Of a DNA stretch of 38,580 bases, positions 32,163 through 38,580 are shown piece by piece. A program made the translations under genes and the position numbers. How positions within the stretch are numbered: position 1 is the stretch's first letter; every line of letters starts with the position of its first letter. The DNA lies in the NCBI GenBank assembly GCA_047722935.1, contig JBDNZS010000028.1, positions 1-38,580 of the forward strand. Reading direction: 5' to 3'. This DNA is from Ethanoligenens sp047722935. GTDB taxonomy: Bacteria; Bacillota; Clostridia; Oscillospirales; Ethanoligenentaceae. The notes under the pieces were generated by a model. The model worked only from the letters and a program-made list of their open reading frames with translations. It made no database searches and was not told the origin of the DNA.

Positions 32163-33183
32163 GGAACCAGGCCTTGACGGTATCAATATTTTTGGCAGCA
32201 TTGGCGGTGTTGAGCTTGTTCCACTTAATACCGTTTTTCTCCACCTGCAAGCGGGCGTCGTCGGCCTGAACGCCGGTGATGACGGGATTATAGTATGAAT
32301 CCCCACCGCCGTTATCCTTGTTCAGCATGATCTTCTGTGCTTCCGTCGTGTAAACATATGCTACAAACTGCTTTGCGGCATCCAAATCCGGGGATTTTTT
32401 GGCAATGCCAATCACACTCGGAAGAGTGGCTACACCGGACTTTGGATAGATGATATCAATGGAATTTCCGCTGACTTTTGAATTGATCAGAGCGGAATCC
32501 TGAATCGTGACAGCTTTAACCTGCCCTTTCAGCAGTGCCTGAAGTGTGGTGTCATTTGTGGAGAAGACTTTCATGCCATTCGCTTTTAACGACGTATAGT
32601 ACTGTTCACCGGCACTCTGCCCCATCGTTTGAAGAATTCCTGCGATATAAGGATAAGTAGGTCCAGAGAGAGCAGGATCGTTCATTGCCAAAGAATTTTT
32701 GAAAGTTGAGCTGAGTAGATCGCTCCAATCTCTCGGATAATCGGCGGACGATACCAGTTTGGTGTTTACACCAATTGCCGCGGCAGCAGTAGTACCGGTT
32801 GGGAAATAGGCATCATCACTCGGCACCAGCGTTTTTCCGAGTGAATTCAGATTTCCGATGTCATTTGGGGTCCAGTTTTTCTGCAACAGCCCCTCATTAT
32901 CCATAGCCTGCAGGTTGATATCGCCGTCGCACCACATAACATCCCAGTGGGGATTGCTCTTTTCGGCTTCGATTTTAGCAAGCAGATTACCGGTTGAATC
33001 GTCAACCAGTTGGACTTTGATGCCCGTCTTTTTTTGGAATGCTTTTGCGATGGCCGAATCATAGCCCTGCGAAGAATAGAACACCAGTTTTTTGGATGTG
33101 CTTCCACTGCTGTTACATCCTGTGGCAAGGCTGCTAACCAGAAGGATGGGAACGAATAAAAGAGCAAGATGTTTCGTTTTCAT
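32143..33183 (-). CDS. extracellular solute-binding lipoprotein
   Basis: A 346-aa lipoprotein with signal peptide and lipobox L-A-T-G-C (Cys about 23). It belongs to the iron(III)/2-aminoethylphosphonate-type family 1 binding proteins: K-L-V-F-Y-S-S-Q-G-Y (about 32-41), F-Q-K-K-T-G-I-K-V, D-V-M-W-C-D-G-D and P-K-S-G-V-A-T-L-P-S-V-I-G-I. The paired Tyr that bind ferric iron in FbpA near the C-terminus are not obvious, though S-Y-Y-N-P occurs near 303, so iron or a phosphonate are both possible. GGAGGA at 7 nt before ATG 33183. The -10 TATAAT (33216-33221, minus strand) has no good -35. Confidence 0.87.
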   Translation of the reverse strand: MKTKHLALLFVPILLVSSLATGCNSSGSTSKKLVFYSSQGYDSAIAKAFQKKTGIKVQLVDDSTGNLLAKIEAEKSNPHWDVMWCDGDINLQAMDNEGLLQKNWTPNDIGNLNSLGKTLVPSDDAYFPTGTTAAAAIGVNTKLVSSADYPRDWSDLLSSTFKNSLAMNDPALSGPTYPYIAGILQTMGQSAGEQYYTSLKANGMKVFSTNDTTLQALLKGQVKAVTIQDSALINSKVSGNSIDIIYPKSGVATLPSVIGIAKKSPDLDAAKQFVAYVYTTEAQKIMLNKDNGGGDSYYNPVITGVQADDARLQVEKNGIKWNKLNTANAAKNIDTVKAWFHENIVQ

Positions 33184-33255
33184 TAAATATCCTCCATTCA
33201 ATTTCATTCGTCTCCATTATATGGCGAAACCACTCGAAAACCATCATATTCTGGT

Positions 33256-33271
33256 AAATTACAAGTAATTT
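33256..33271. promoter_or_regulatory. palindrome in divergent promoter region
   Basis: AAATTAC-AA-GTAATTT lies between the uptake operon and the HTH gene, upstream of the -10 of the former. It is a possible operator for a dimeric regulator of the transporter. Confidence 0.4.
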
Positions 33272-33314
33272 CTGTGTAAATGCAGTCAATTTCATATTAT
33301 ATACAGTTAATATC

Positions 33315-33343
33315 TTGAAAAGATCAGGTTGGCGGGTTATAAT
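33315..33343 (+). promoter_or_regulatory. vegetative promoter of HTH gene
   Basis: TTGAAA (33315-33320), 17 bp, TATAAT (33338-33343). It is near-consensus, 33 bp ahead of the start codon, and contrasts with the -35-less direct-repeat promoters. Confidence 0.75.
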
Positions 33344-33376
33344 AATTCAGAAATTCAAATGAACAGGGGGTACGAT

Positions 33377-33805
33377 ATGGACGAGTCTCTTCTCAACGTG
33401 GACGGCGCAATGGAATTTTTGGGCGTCAGCGAAAAAACGTTGATCAAATTATTGCGCGAGGAGCATCTGCCTGCGCGAAAGATCGGACGTGAATGGCGAT
33501 TCTCCAAACAAGCTCTGACAGAATGGCTTGCAAAAGGAGATTCTATCGCTTATGCGGCAAACAATGCAGTCTACAGTTTTTCCAAAGACCTGAAAGGAAA
33601 TTATCGGGAAATGCTGGATGCCGTCGGCAAGGACTTGGCGCTGCTGCGTGACGCAGAAAGCATCGACTGTATTCCGGATTTAAAGGACATGATCCCCGTG
33701 CCGGATGAGGTGACCATGCGGGTTACCTACAAGCAGGTGCGCGAAGTTGAAAAACTGCGTTTTGAAATCTTCTGGCCGCAGCGGGATACATGCAGGAAAC
33801 AATAA
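33377..33805 (+). CDS. excisionase-type HTH DNA-binding protein
   Basis: A 142-aa protein. Residues about 5-55 form a MerR-like helix-turn-helix of the excisionase/BldC kind (HTH_17): L-N-V-D-G-A-M-E-F-L-G-V-S-E-K-T-L, then P-A-R-K-I-G-R-E-W-R-F. The rest is a helical domain of unknown function. The start at 33377 has AGGGGG at 7 nt. The stop is 18 nt before the COG4280-like gene, so they form one operon. Such domains bind DNA or control stable genetic switches; the target is unknown. It could also regulate the divergent uptake operon. Confidence 0.78.
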   Translation: MDESLLNVDGAMEFLGVSEKTLIKLLREEHLPARKIGREWRFSKQALTEWLAKGDSIAYAANNAVYSFSKDLKGNYREMLDAVGKDLALLRDAESIDCIPDLKDMIPVPDEVTMRVTYKQVREVEKLRFEIFWPQRDTCRKQ

Positions 33806-33823
33806 GCGGAGGGAATTGTATTT

Positions 33824-34816
33824 ATGGTTTGGTCTATTTTTCTTCCGGCATATTTGGCTTCCATTGTTGAATTTGCGGAAGCCCTCACCATTGTATTAGC
33901 CATTGGGACATCCATCAGCTGGAAAAGCAGCCTGAAAGGCGCTGCGGCGGGCTTTGGCATCCTCGCGGTGCTGGTGGCCGTATTCGGAAGCGCGGTGGCG
34001 TTTCTGGTGCCGTTGAACATTCTGCGCATTGTGATCGGGGTCATCCTTGTGCTGTTTGGTGTCCAGTGGCTGGACAAAGCCTTGCTTCGATACACCGGCC
34101 TGAAGGCGATGCACGACGAGTCCCAAATTTATGAGCGCAACCGCAAGCAGATTGCCGGAATGGACACTGCAAATCAGGCGATGGTGGAACGCTTTGGTTT
34201 TCTCACGTCGATGAAAAGCGTACTGCTGGAGGGATTGGAGGTTGCCGTCATTGTCATCACCTTCGGTTCCAACGTGGGCGGTAACCGTGCGTCCGGTATT
34301 GCCACGACAACGCTCGCGGCACTGTTTGCGCTGGTGACCGTTTCTGTATTGGGAATTGCTGTTCGGAAACCGCTGACCATGATTCCGGAAAACACGTTCA
34401 AGTTTGTTGTCGGCATCATGCTCACCACCTTCGGGACTTTTTGGGCGGGCGAAGGACTTGGCGTCACCTGGCCGTTTTCCGACCTGTTCCTGTTTGTGCT
34501 GATCGGGTTCTACCTCGTAGTCTGTTTTGCCTTGATCGCATGGCTCAAGCGGCGCGCGCTTGACCCGAATCACCGCGAAATCGATCATCGGAAAGACCCG
34601 CTTCTGCCGCGCATCCTCTGGCAGATTTTTTATTTTTTCTGCGGAAACTGGACAGTGCTTTTTGGTGTGATCATTACCATTGCGGCCGTTCTGCTGCTGG
34701 AAGCACTGCATACGCAAATTGGCAATTCTTACGCGGTCGGCATATTGTTCATGGCGGGCATCGTCATCAGTTTTTGGGCGGCGCTCAGAGAACGTACCCA
34801 GCGTATTTCCGCATAA
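33824..34816 (+). CDS. COG4280-like multipass membrane protein
   Basis: A 330-aa protein with about nine membrane segments. Two related motifs, V-E-F-A-E-A-L-T-I-V-L-A-I-G (about 15-28) and L-L-E-G-L-E-V-A-V-I-V-I-T-F-G (about 134-148), suggest an inverted duplication with paired acidic residues in the membrane. That is reminiscent of TMEM165/UPF0016 and LysE-type cation transporters. Assignment to COG4280 is from memory of the family pattern. Substrate unknown. GGAGGG precedes the ATG at 12 nt. Fragments of a paralogue occur at 26256 and 28920. Confidence 0.7.
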   Translation: MVWSIFLPAYLASIVEFAEALTIVLAIGTSISWKSSLKGAAAGFGILAVLVAVFGSAVAFLVPLNILRIVIGVILVLFGVQWLDKALLRYTGLKAMHDESQIYERNRKQIAGMDTANQAMVERFGFLTSMKSVLLEGLEVAVIVITFGSNVGGNRASGIATTTLAALFALVTVSVLGIAVRKPLTMIPENTFKFVVGIMLTTFGTFWAGEGLGVTWPFSDLFLFVLIGFYLVVCFALIAWLKRRALDPNHREIDHRKDPLLPRILWQIFYFFCGNWTVLFGVIITIAAVLLLEALHTQIGNSYAVGILFMAGIVISFWAALRERTQRISA

Positions 34817-34838
34817 CAGAGCGTTCATCATTCAGCAC

Positions 34839-34884
34839 AACCGGTGCCCGTGCAGCAATGCGGCGGGCACCGGTTATCGTTTTC
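34839..34884 (+). terminator. hairpin terminator
   Basis: AACCGGTGCCCG (34839-34850) pairs perfectly with CGGGCACCGGTT (34864-34875), followed by ATCGTTTT. It ends the HTH/COG4280-like operon. Confidence 0.75.
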
Positions 34885-34917
34885 GGTACGCGAACAGGGC
34901 ACAAGCTTTTGTTTCTT

Positions 34918-34950
34918 TTTCATCAAATTCTAATCCATCAATGATACAAT
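34918..34950 (+). promoter_or_regulatory. direct-repeat promoter site 6 (COG4705-like)
   Basis: TTTCAT (34918-34923), 5 bp, TCTAAT (34929-34934), 10 bp, TACAAT (-10, 34945-34950). It predicts transcription from about 34957, which excludes the ATG at 34949 and supports the start at 34997. Confidence 0.62.
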
Positions 34951-34996
34951 GGCGGCGCATTCGTTTGAACAGACTCTGCAAAAGGAAGTGTTGTGT

Positions 34997-35779
34997 ATGC
35001 CGCAATCGCTTGATGGAACGAGCAAACGGGAGATGCTCTGCAAAGTTCCGGAAATTACCCTGTTTTTCTGGATCACAAAAATCCTCACAACAGGTATGGG
35101 GGAAGTTTTTTCAGATTACCTTGCCCATACGCTGGCGCCGGTAACTGCTGTCGCGTTGGGGGCACTGGGTCTGCTGGTTGCGCTCATCCTGCAATTTTCT
35201 GTGCGAAAGTATATCGCCTGGGTCTATTGGTTCACCGTTGTGATGGTCAGCATATTCGGAACCATGGCTGCCGATGTTTTGCATGTTGGATTCGGTATCC
35301 CCTATGTGGTTTCAACGACGGGATTTCTCGCCGCTCTGGCTATCGTGTTCATCCTGTGGTATCGCTTTGAAAAGACACTTTCTGTCCACAGCATCTTCAC
35401 GCACCGGCGGGAATTTTTCTATTGGGCTGCCGTGCTTGTGACCTTTGCGCTAGGCACCGCGTCCGGCGACCTGACGGCCACCACGTTCCATCTCGGCTAT
35501 TTTCTTTCCGGCGTACTGTTCGCGGCGGTGTTCGCCGTCCCCGCCATTGGTGTGCGCTTCTTTGGAATGAACCGCATCTTTGGATTTTGGTTCGCTTATA
35601 TTCTCACACGGCCGCTTGGTGCGTCGTTCGCCGACTGGATGGGCGTTTCCCGTGCGCGCGGCGGGCTAGAATGGGGGACGGGACCTGTAAGCCTTGTGCT
35701 CACGCTGTCGATCGTGGTGCTGGTCGGCTATCTAAGCATCTCCAAACGGGACGTGCCGGCAAACGCATCGGCGGACTGA
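34997..35779 (+). CDS. COG4705-like membrane protein
   Basis: A 260-aa protein with about eight membrane segments, assigned to the COG4705 'membrane-anchored' group. Internal repeats are visible: K-I-L-T-T-G-M-G-E-V-F-S-D (about 19-31), then F-G-T-M-A-A-D-V-L-H (about 88-97), then A-L-G-T-A-S-G-D-L-T-A-T (about 149-160), then Y-I-L-T-R-P-L-G-A-S-F-A-D-W (about 200-213). Each is a T-x-x-G/A-x-x-x-x-D-like block, a pattern of this group. Function unknown. The start has AGGAAG at about 10 nt. It ends 8 bp from the convergent histidine kinase gene. Confidence 0.7.
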   Translation: MPQSLDGTSKREMLCKVPEITLFFWITKILTTGMGEVFSDYLAHTLAPVTAVALGALGLLVALILQFSVRKYIAWVYWFTVVMVSIFGTMAADVLHVGFGIPYVVSTTGFLAALAIVFILWYRFEKTLSVHSIFTHRREFFYWAAVLVTFALGTASGDLTATTFHLGYFLSGVLFAAVFAVPAIGVRFFGMNRIFGFWFAYILTRPLGASFADWMGVSRARGGLEWGTGPVSLVLTLSIVVLVGYLSISKRDVPANASAD

Positions 35780-35787
35780 ATGCAATT

Positions 35788-37176
35788 TCATTGCGGGAAC
35801 AGGATGCGCACCGTGGTCCCGTGTCCCGGTACGCTTTCGATCTGCACCGTACCGTGATGCGCTTCCGCAATGCTGCGCACAATGGCAAGCCCCAGCCCGC
35901 TTCCGCCCTGCATGCGGGAGCGGGCTTTGTCTACCCGGTAAAAGCGGTCGAACACATGCGTCAGATCCTCCGGCGGGATGCCCACGCCGGTATCCCGCAC
36001 CGCGAGAGAAACACCATCTTCCGTTTTCGTTGCTTCAATATAAACATTGCCGTCCGTGGGCGTATATTTGACGGCATTATCCGTTAGTGCGCGCAACATT
36101 TGCTTGACCAGCGCGCGGTCTGCCATCAGCATAATCGGGGTGCTTTCTTGTATGTCCACAGAACGCCTGAAAGCGACTTGGGCTTCATCCGCCACTTCCT
36201 GAAAAACTGTCCGCATGTCGAAAAATTCCAACCGGAGCTGAAAACTGCCGTTGTCATTGCGCGCCAGAAAAAGCAGTCGTTCCACCAGAGCCTTCATGCT
36301 TTCCGTCTCTCCTCCGATGGCTTCCACCGCCTCGTGCAGAACCTTTGGATTGTCTTTGCCCCAGCGCTCGATCAGGTCGGCATAACCTTGGATAACAGCG
36401 ATGGGCGTGCGCAATTCATGGGATGCATCGGAAACAAACTGTTTTTGCCGTTCAAACGCGCTTTCTAACCGGCCGATCATTTCGTTGAAGGTCTCTGCGA
36501 GGCGCGAAAGCTCATCATCTGCCTCGCCGACCGGCACCCGTTTAGTCAGGTCGCTGCCGCTGATGGTCTGTGCCGCAGAGGTCATGGCGTCGATAGGGCG
36601 CAGCGCCCGGCGGCTGATGAACGCGCCCGCTGCCATCGAAATCAGGATGCCCGCTGTGTCAGCTACCGCCATCAGAACAAACAACAGCTTGAGGAATCGA
36701 TATTCTGCCCGCATGTTGTAAACGACTTGCAAGTAGCCCAATATGCCTCTGTCGCGCACGACGATTACATTTTCTACCACGGTGTGGGTATCCTGGTGCT
36801 CAAGCACCTGTATTTGTCCTAACTTTTCAGTCGGATCAGGCAGTGAGGAAGGCAATGTTCCTTCTGTGCGAATGATGGTGCCATCTGCGGAAACAAATTT
36901 TGCACCGGTTTCCGGGTAAGCCTCCAATTCCGCAGGTAAATTGATTTCTGCGTCATTCCATTCCGTTTTTTCGAGACTGGACAACGTCGTTTGAACATTG
37001 GCCTGCACTTGTGTCCGAATCTGCCGAATAAGATAGTACCGCAAGCCAAACAAAATCCCCGCATTCAGTGCAATTAAAACACCGGAGAACAGGGTAGCGT
37101 AGATCAGCGTCAACTTCCAGGATAAGCGGCGCGGCCAGAGCCTTTTAAGAATCGGATTCTTTTGCATCCAGTACAT
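35788..37176 (-). CDS. sensor histidine kinase
   Basis: A 462-aa membrane kinase. Transmembrane segment 1 is at about 20-42, an extracytoplasmic sensor of about 120 residues follows (two short beta repeats, no cysteines), and segment 2 is at about 163-190. Then come a HAMP domain (R-R-A-L-R-P-I-D-A-M-T), HisKA with phospho-His in V-S-D-A-S-H-E-L-R-T-P (about 253-263) and HATPase_c with N-box L-T-D-N-A-V-K-Y-T, D-T-G-V-G-I and G-S-G-L-G-L-A-I-V. It resembles ArlS/VanS-type Gram-positive kinases. The start at 37176 overlaps the regulator gene by 32 bp; an ATG three codons later is an alternative. The signal may be envelope damage (inference from the regulon). Confidence 0.9.
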   Translation of the reverse strand: MYWMQKNPILKRLWPRRLSWKLTLIYATLFSGVLIALNAGILFGLRYYLIRQIRTQVQANVQTTLSSLEKTEWNDAEINLPAELEAYPETGAKFVSADGTIIRTEGTLPSSLPDPTEKLGQIQVLEHQDTHTVVENVIVVRDRGILGYLQVVYNMRAEYRFLKLLFVLMAVADTAGILISMAAGAFISRRALRPIDAMTSAAQTISGSDLTKRVPVGEADDELSRLAETFNEMIGRLESAFERQKQFVSDASHELRTPIAVIQGYADLIERWGKDNPKVLHEAVEAIGGETESMKALVERLLFLARNDNGSFQLRLEFFDMRTVFQEVADEAQVAFRRSVDIQESTPIMLMADRALVKQMLRALTDNAVKYTPTDGNVYIEATKTEDGVSLAVRDTGVGIPPEDLTHVFDRFYRVDKARSRMQGGSGLGLAIVRSIAEAHHGTVQIESVPGHGTTVRILFPQ

Positions 37177-37837
37177 AACCCACCCCCCGAACGGTGTGAA
37201 GCAGTTTCTGCTCGAACGCGTCATCCATTTTGCCGCGCAGGTACCGGATGTATACGTCCACGATGTTGGCTTCTCCTTCATATTCTTCGCTCCACACATG
37301 GTCCAGAATCTGCCCGCGCGTCAATACGATGCCGTGGTTGCGCATGAAATATTCCAAAAGATCAAACTCTCGTTTTGTCAGATGAATCTCCGACCCGCCG
37401 CGATAGACGGTGCGCCCCGCCGTATCGAGTATAAGATCATGGATGGTAAGCTGTTGCACCTGATCAGATGCGGGCTTGCCACGCAGAGCCGCTCGCATGC
37501 GCGCAAACAGCTCTTCCATGTGGAACGGCTTGGTGATGTAATCGTCGGCTCCGCAGTCAAGGCCTTCCACCTTGTCGGCCACCTCGCCTTTTGCCGTCAG
37601 CATCAGGATCGGGACAGAGGAAAACTTGCGCACAAGACGGCAGATTTCCGTACCGTCCATCCCCGGCAGCATCCGGTCAAGCAAAATGAGATCCGGCTTC
37701 CAAAAACGTACAGCGTGCAATCCCGCCTTGCCTTCGCGTTCACAATGCGGATGGTATCCTGCATGTTCAAGTTCCAATTCCAGCAGGCGGGAAAGTCGCC
37801 CGTCGTCCTCTACAATGAGTACTTTCGTTCGGTTCAA
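37145..37837 (-). CDS. OmpR-family response regulator
   Basis: A 230-aa OmpR/PhoB-type regulator. The receiver domain has acidic pocket E10-D11-D12, phospho-acceptor Asp54 (L-L-D-R-M-L-P-G-M-D-G) and K-P-F near 104. The C-terminal winged helix (about 130-228) has the I-H-L-T-K-R-E-F-D-L-L-E-Y turn, the R-G-Q-I-L-D-H-V-W loop, recognition helix V-D-V-Y-I-R-Y-L-R-G-K and the wing G-V-G-Y-V-L. The start is a TTG at 37837 with AGAAGG upstream. Its own promoter has the 11-bp direct repeat, suggesting positive autoregulation. Confidence 0.92.
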   Translation of the reverse strand: MNRTKVLIVEDDGRLSRLLELELEHAGYHPHCEREGKAGLHAVRFWKPDLILLDRMLPGMDGTEICRLVRKFSSVPILMLTAKGEVADKVEGLDCGADDYITKPFHMEELFARMRAALRGKPASDQVQQLTIHDLILDTAGRTVYRGGSEIHLTKREFDLLEYFMRNHGIVLTRGQILDHVWSEEYEGEANIVDVYIRYLRGKMDDAFEQKLLHTVRGVGYVLDAKESDS

Positions 37838-37874
37838 CCGGCAAACACCTTCTTTTCCTTCCTAAATATCATTC

Positions 37875-37907
37875 AAAATAACACCGTCAGATGAAAATCT
37901 GATTAAA
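37875..37907 (-). promoter_or_regulatory. direct-repeat promoter site 7 (response regulator)
   Basis: Minus strand: TTTAAT (37902-37907), 5 bp, TTTCAT (37891-37896), 10 bp, TATTTT (-10, 37875-37880). It lies 38 bp upstream of the start codon and has the expected autoregulation layout. Confidence 0.65.
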
Positions 37908-37958
37908 ACACCCCACAGCATAGCGTAAATTGGAGAAAAAGGCAAATCTACGGTGCCC

Positions 37959-37991
37959 TTTCATGTGATTTTAATCTGACACTGGTATGCT
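37959..37991 (+). promoter_or_regulatory. direct-repeat promoter site 8 (uppP)
   Basis: TTTCAT (37959-37964), 5 bp, TTTAAT (37970-37975), 10 bp, TATGCT (-10, 37986-37991). It is back to back with site 7 in the same 184-bp intergenic region. Confidence 0.65.
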
Positions 37992-38021
37992 GAACCGGAG
38001 AATCATGAAGGAGGACTGTTC

Positions 38022-38580
38022 GTGAATATTTTACAGACCATTATTTTGGCGATCATCCAGGGAATATCGGAGCTTTTTCCCATCAGCAGTGTCGCACACT
38101 CGGTCATTGCCCCGTATGTGTTTGGCTGGAAGCTGGACCCGACCTTTTTGAAACAAAACTTTTTGGAATTCGTCGTGATGATGCACTTGGGCACCACGGC
38201 TGCACTGCTTGTCTATTTCCGTAAGGATTGGGCAGAGGTCATTCGGTCGATTTTCGCACGGGGAAAATCAAAGAAATTGCTGCTGTTGCTCGCCGCCGGC
38301 TCTTTTCCCGCCGCCGTGTTGGGACTGATTTTTGAAAAGAAAATTACCAGCGTATTCAGTAATGTGACAGTTGCCGCTACTTTTTTGATCGCGAACGGCG
38401 TGCTGTTGTTCGTCGGTGAGCGGTTGCGTCGGAAGGGCACAAAAACGATTGATGACCTGACATGGAAACAGGCAGGGATTATTGGCCTGTTTCAATCACT
38501 TGCGCTGATTCCAGGCTTTTCGCGTTCCGGTTCCAGCATGACCGCCGGGTTTTGGATGGGGCTTACAAACGAAGAATCGG
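38022..38580 (+). CDS. uppP: undecaprenyl-diphosphatase, UppP/BacA type (partial)
   Basis: The first 186 codons of a BacA/UppP membrane phosphatase, which recycles undecaprenyl pyrophosphate for cell-wall synthesis; the gene runs past the window end. The two catalytic regions are visible: Q-G-I-S-E-L-F-P-I-S-S-V-A-H-S (about 12-26; the usual form is E-F-L-P-V-S-S-S-G-H, so this is a divergent subgroup) and P-G-F-S-R-S-G-S-S-M-T-A-G (about 164-176). The GTG start at 38022 has GGAGG at 8 nt. Control by the adjacent two-component system fits a role in resistance to bacitracin-like or lipid-II-binding compounds (inference). Confidence 0.88.
   Translation, partial: MNILQTIILAIIQGISELFPISSVAHSVIAPYVFGWKLDPTFLKQNFLEFVVMMHLGTTAALLVYFRKDWAEVIRSIFARGKSKKLLLLLAAGSFPAAVLGLIFEKKITSVFSNVTVAATFLIANGVLLFVGERLRRKGTKTIDDLTWKQAGIIGLFQSLALIPGFSRSGSSMTAGFWMGLTNEES

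Noticed and set aside
34949..34996. Earlier ATG for the COG4705-like gene
   Set aside because: It lies at the -10 box of the predicted promoter and has no Shine-Dalgarno sequence.

Overview
The window looks like chromosomal DNA of an anaerobic, low-oxygen-adapted Firmicute (class Clostridia, probably the Ruminococcaceae/Oscillospiraceae branch; this placement is inference). The support is strong GGAGG-type ribosome binding sites, frequent TTG and GTG starts, Acr3/ArsD/ArsA arsenic genes, VanZ, FlxA-like and YkcB-like envelope genes, and Gram-positive two-component signalling. There are no rRNA or tRNA genes, no CRISPR array and no intact transposase.

Region 1 (1-7.6 kb, all minus strand) is an arsenic island: arsR, arsD, arsA, acr3 and a CoA-disulfide-reductase/rhodanese fusion, then after a strong hairpin terminator a MarR-type regulator, arsM (arsenite methyltransferase) and an arsN-like acetyltransferase. 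ArsR, ArsD, ArsM and the MarR protein all carry cysteine clusters. A thioredoxin-type arsenate reductase lies separately at 18.7 kb.

Region 2 (7.7-18.5 kb) holds metal and redox genes: a FetAB-like exporter, ApbE plus a membrane 4Fe-4S/FMN protein, a small encapsulin-ferritin-like protein, VanZ, a P-type cation ATPase behind a possible transcription attenuator, a ferritin-like protein, a SHOCT protein, a cytochrome-b5-like lipoprotein and a ferric-reductase-like flavoprotein.

Region 3 (19-29 kb) is less orderly. It has a 450-bp imperfect inverted repeat built on a TTATCRNGAA motif, a small FlxA-like operon, a GT39 glycosyltransferase, a secreted protein with an ABC-2 transporter, and then a decay zone with a chimeric pseudogene, a DUF2127 gene, a RodA/FtsW gene broken by an in-frame amber codon, and a fragment of a membrane gene whose intact relative lies at 33.8 kb.

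Region 4 (29.3-38.6 kb) has an iron/phosphonate-type ABC transporter, a small HTH protein with a COG4280-like membrane protein, a COG4705-like membrane protein, an OmpR-family two-component system and uppP (cut by the window end).

The main find is a shared promoter architecture. Eight promoters (apbE, vanZ, the flavoprotein, flxA-like, GT39, the COG4705-like gene, the response regulator itself and uppP) have two TTTMAT-like half-sites 11 bp apart, followed after exactly 10 bp by a -10 box and with no proper -35. This is the layout of OmpR/PhoB-type activation. It suggests that the two-component system at 35.8-37.8 kb controls a scattered local regulon of cell-envelope and extracytoplasmic electron-transfer genes.
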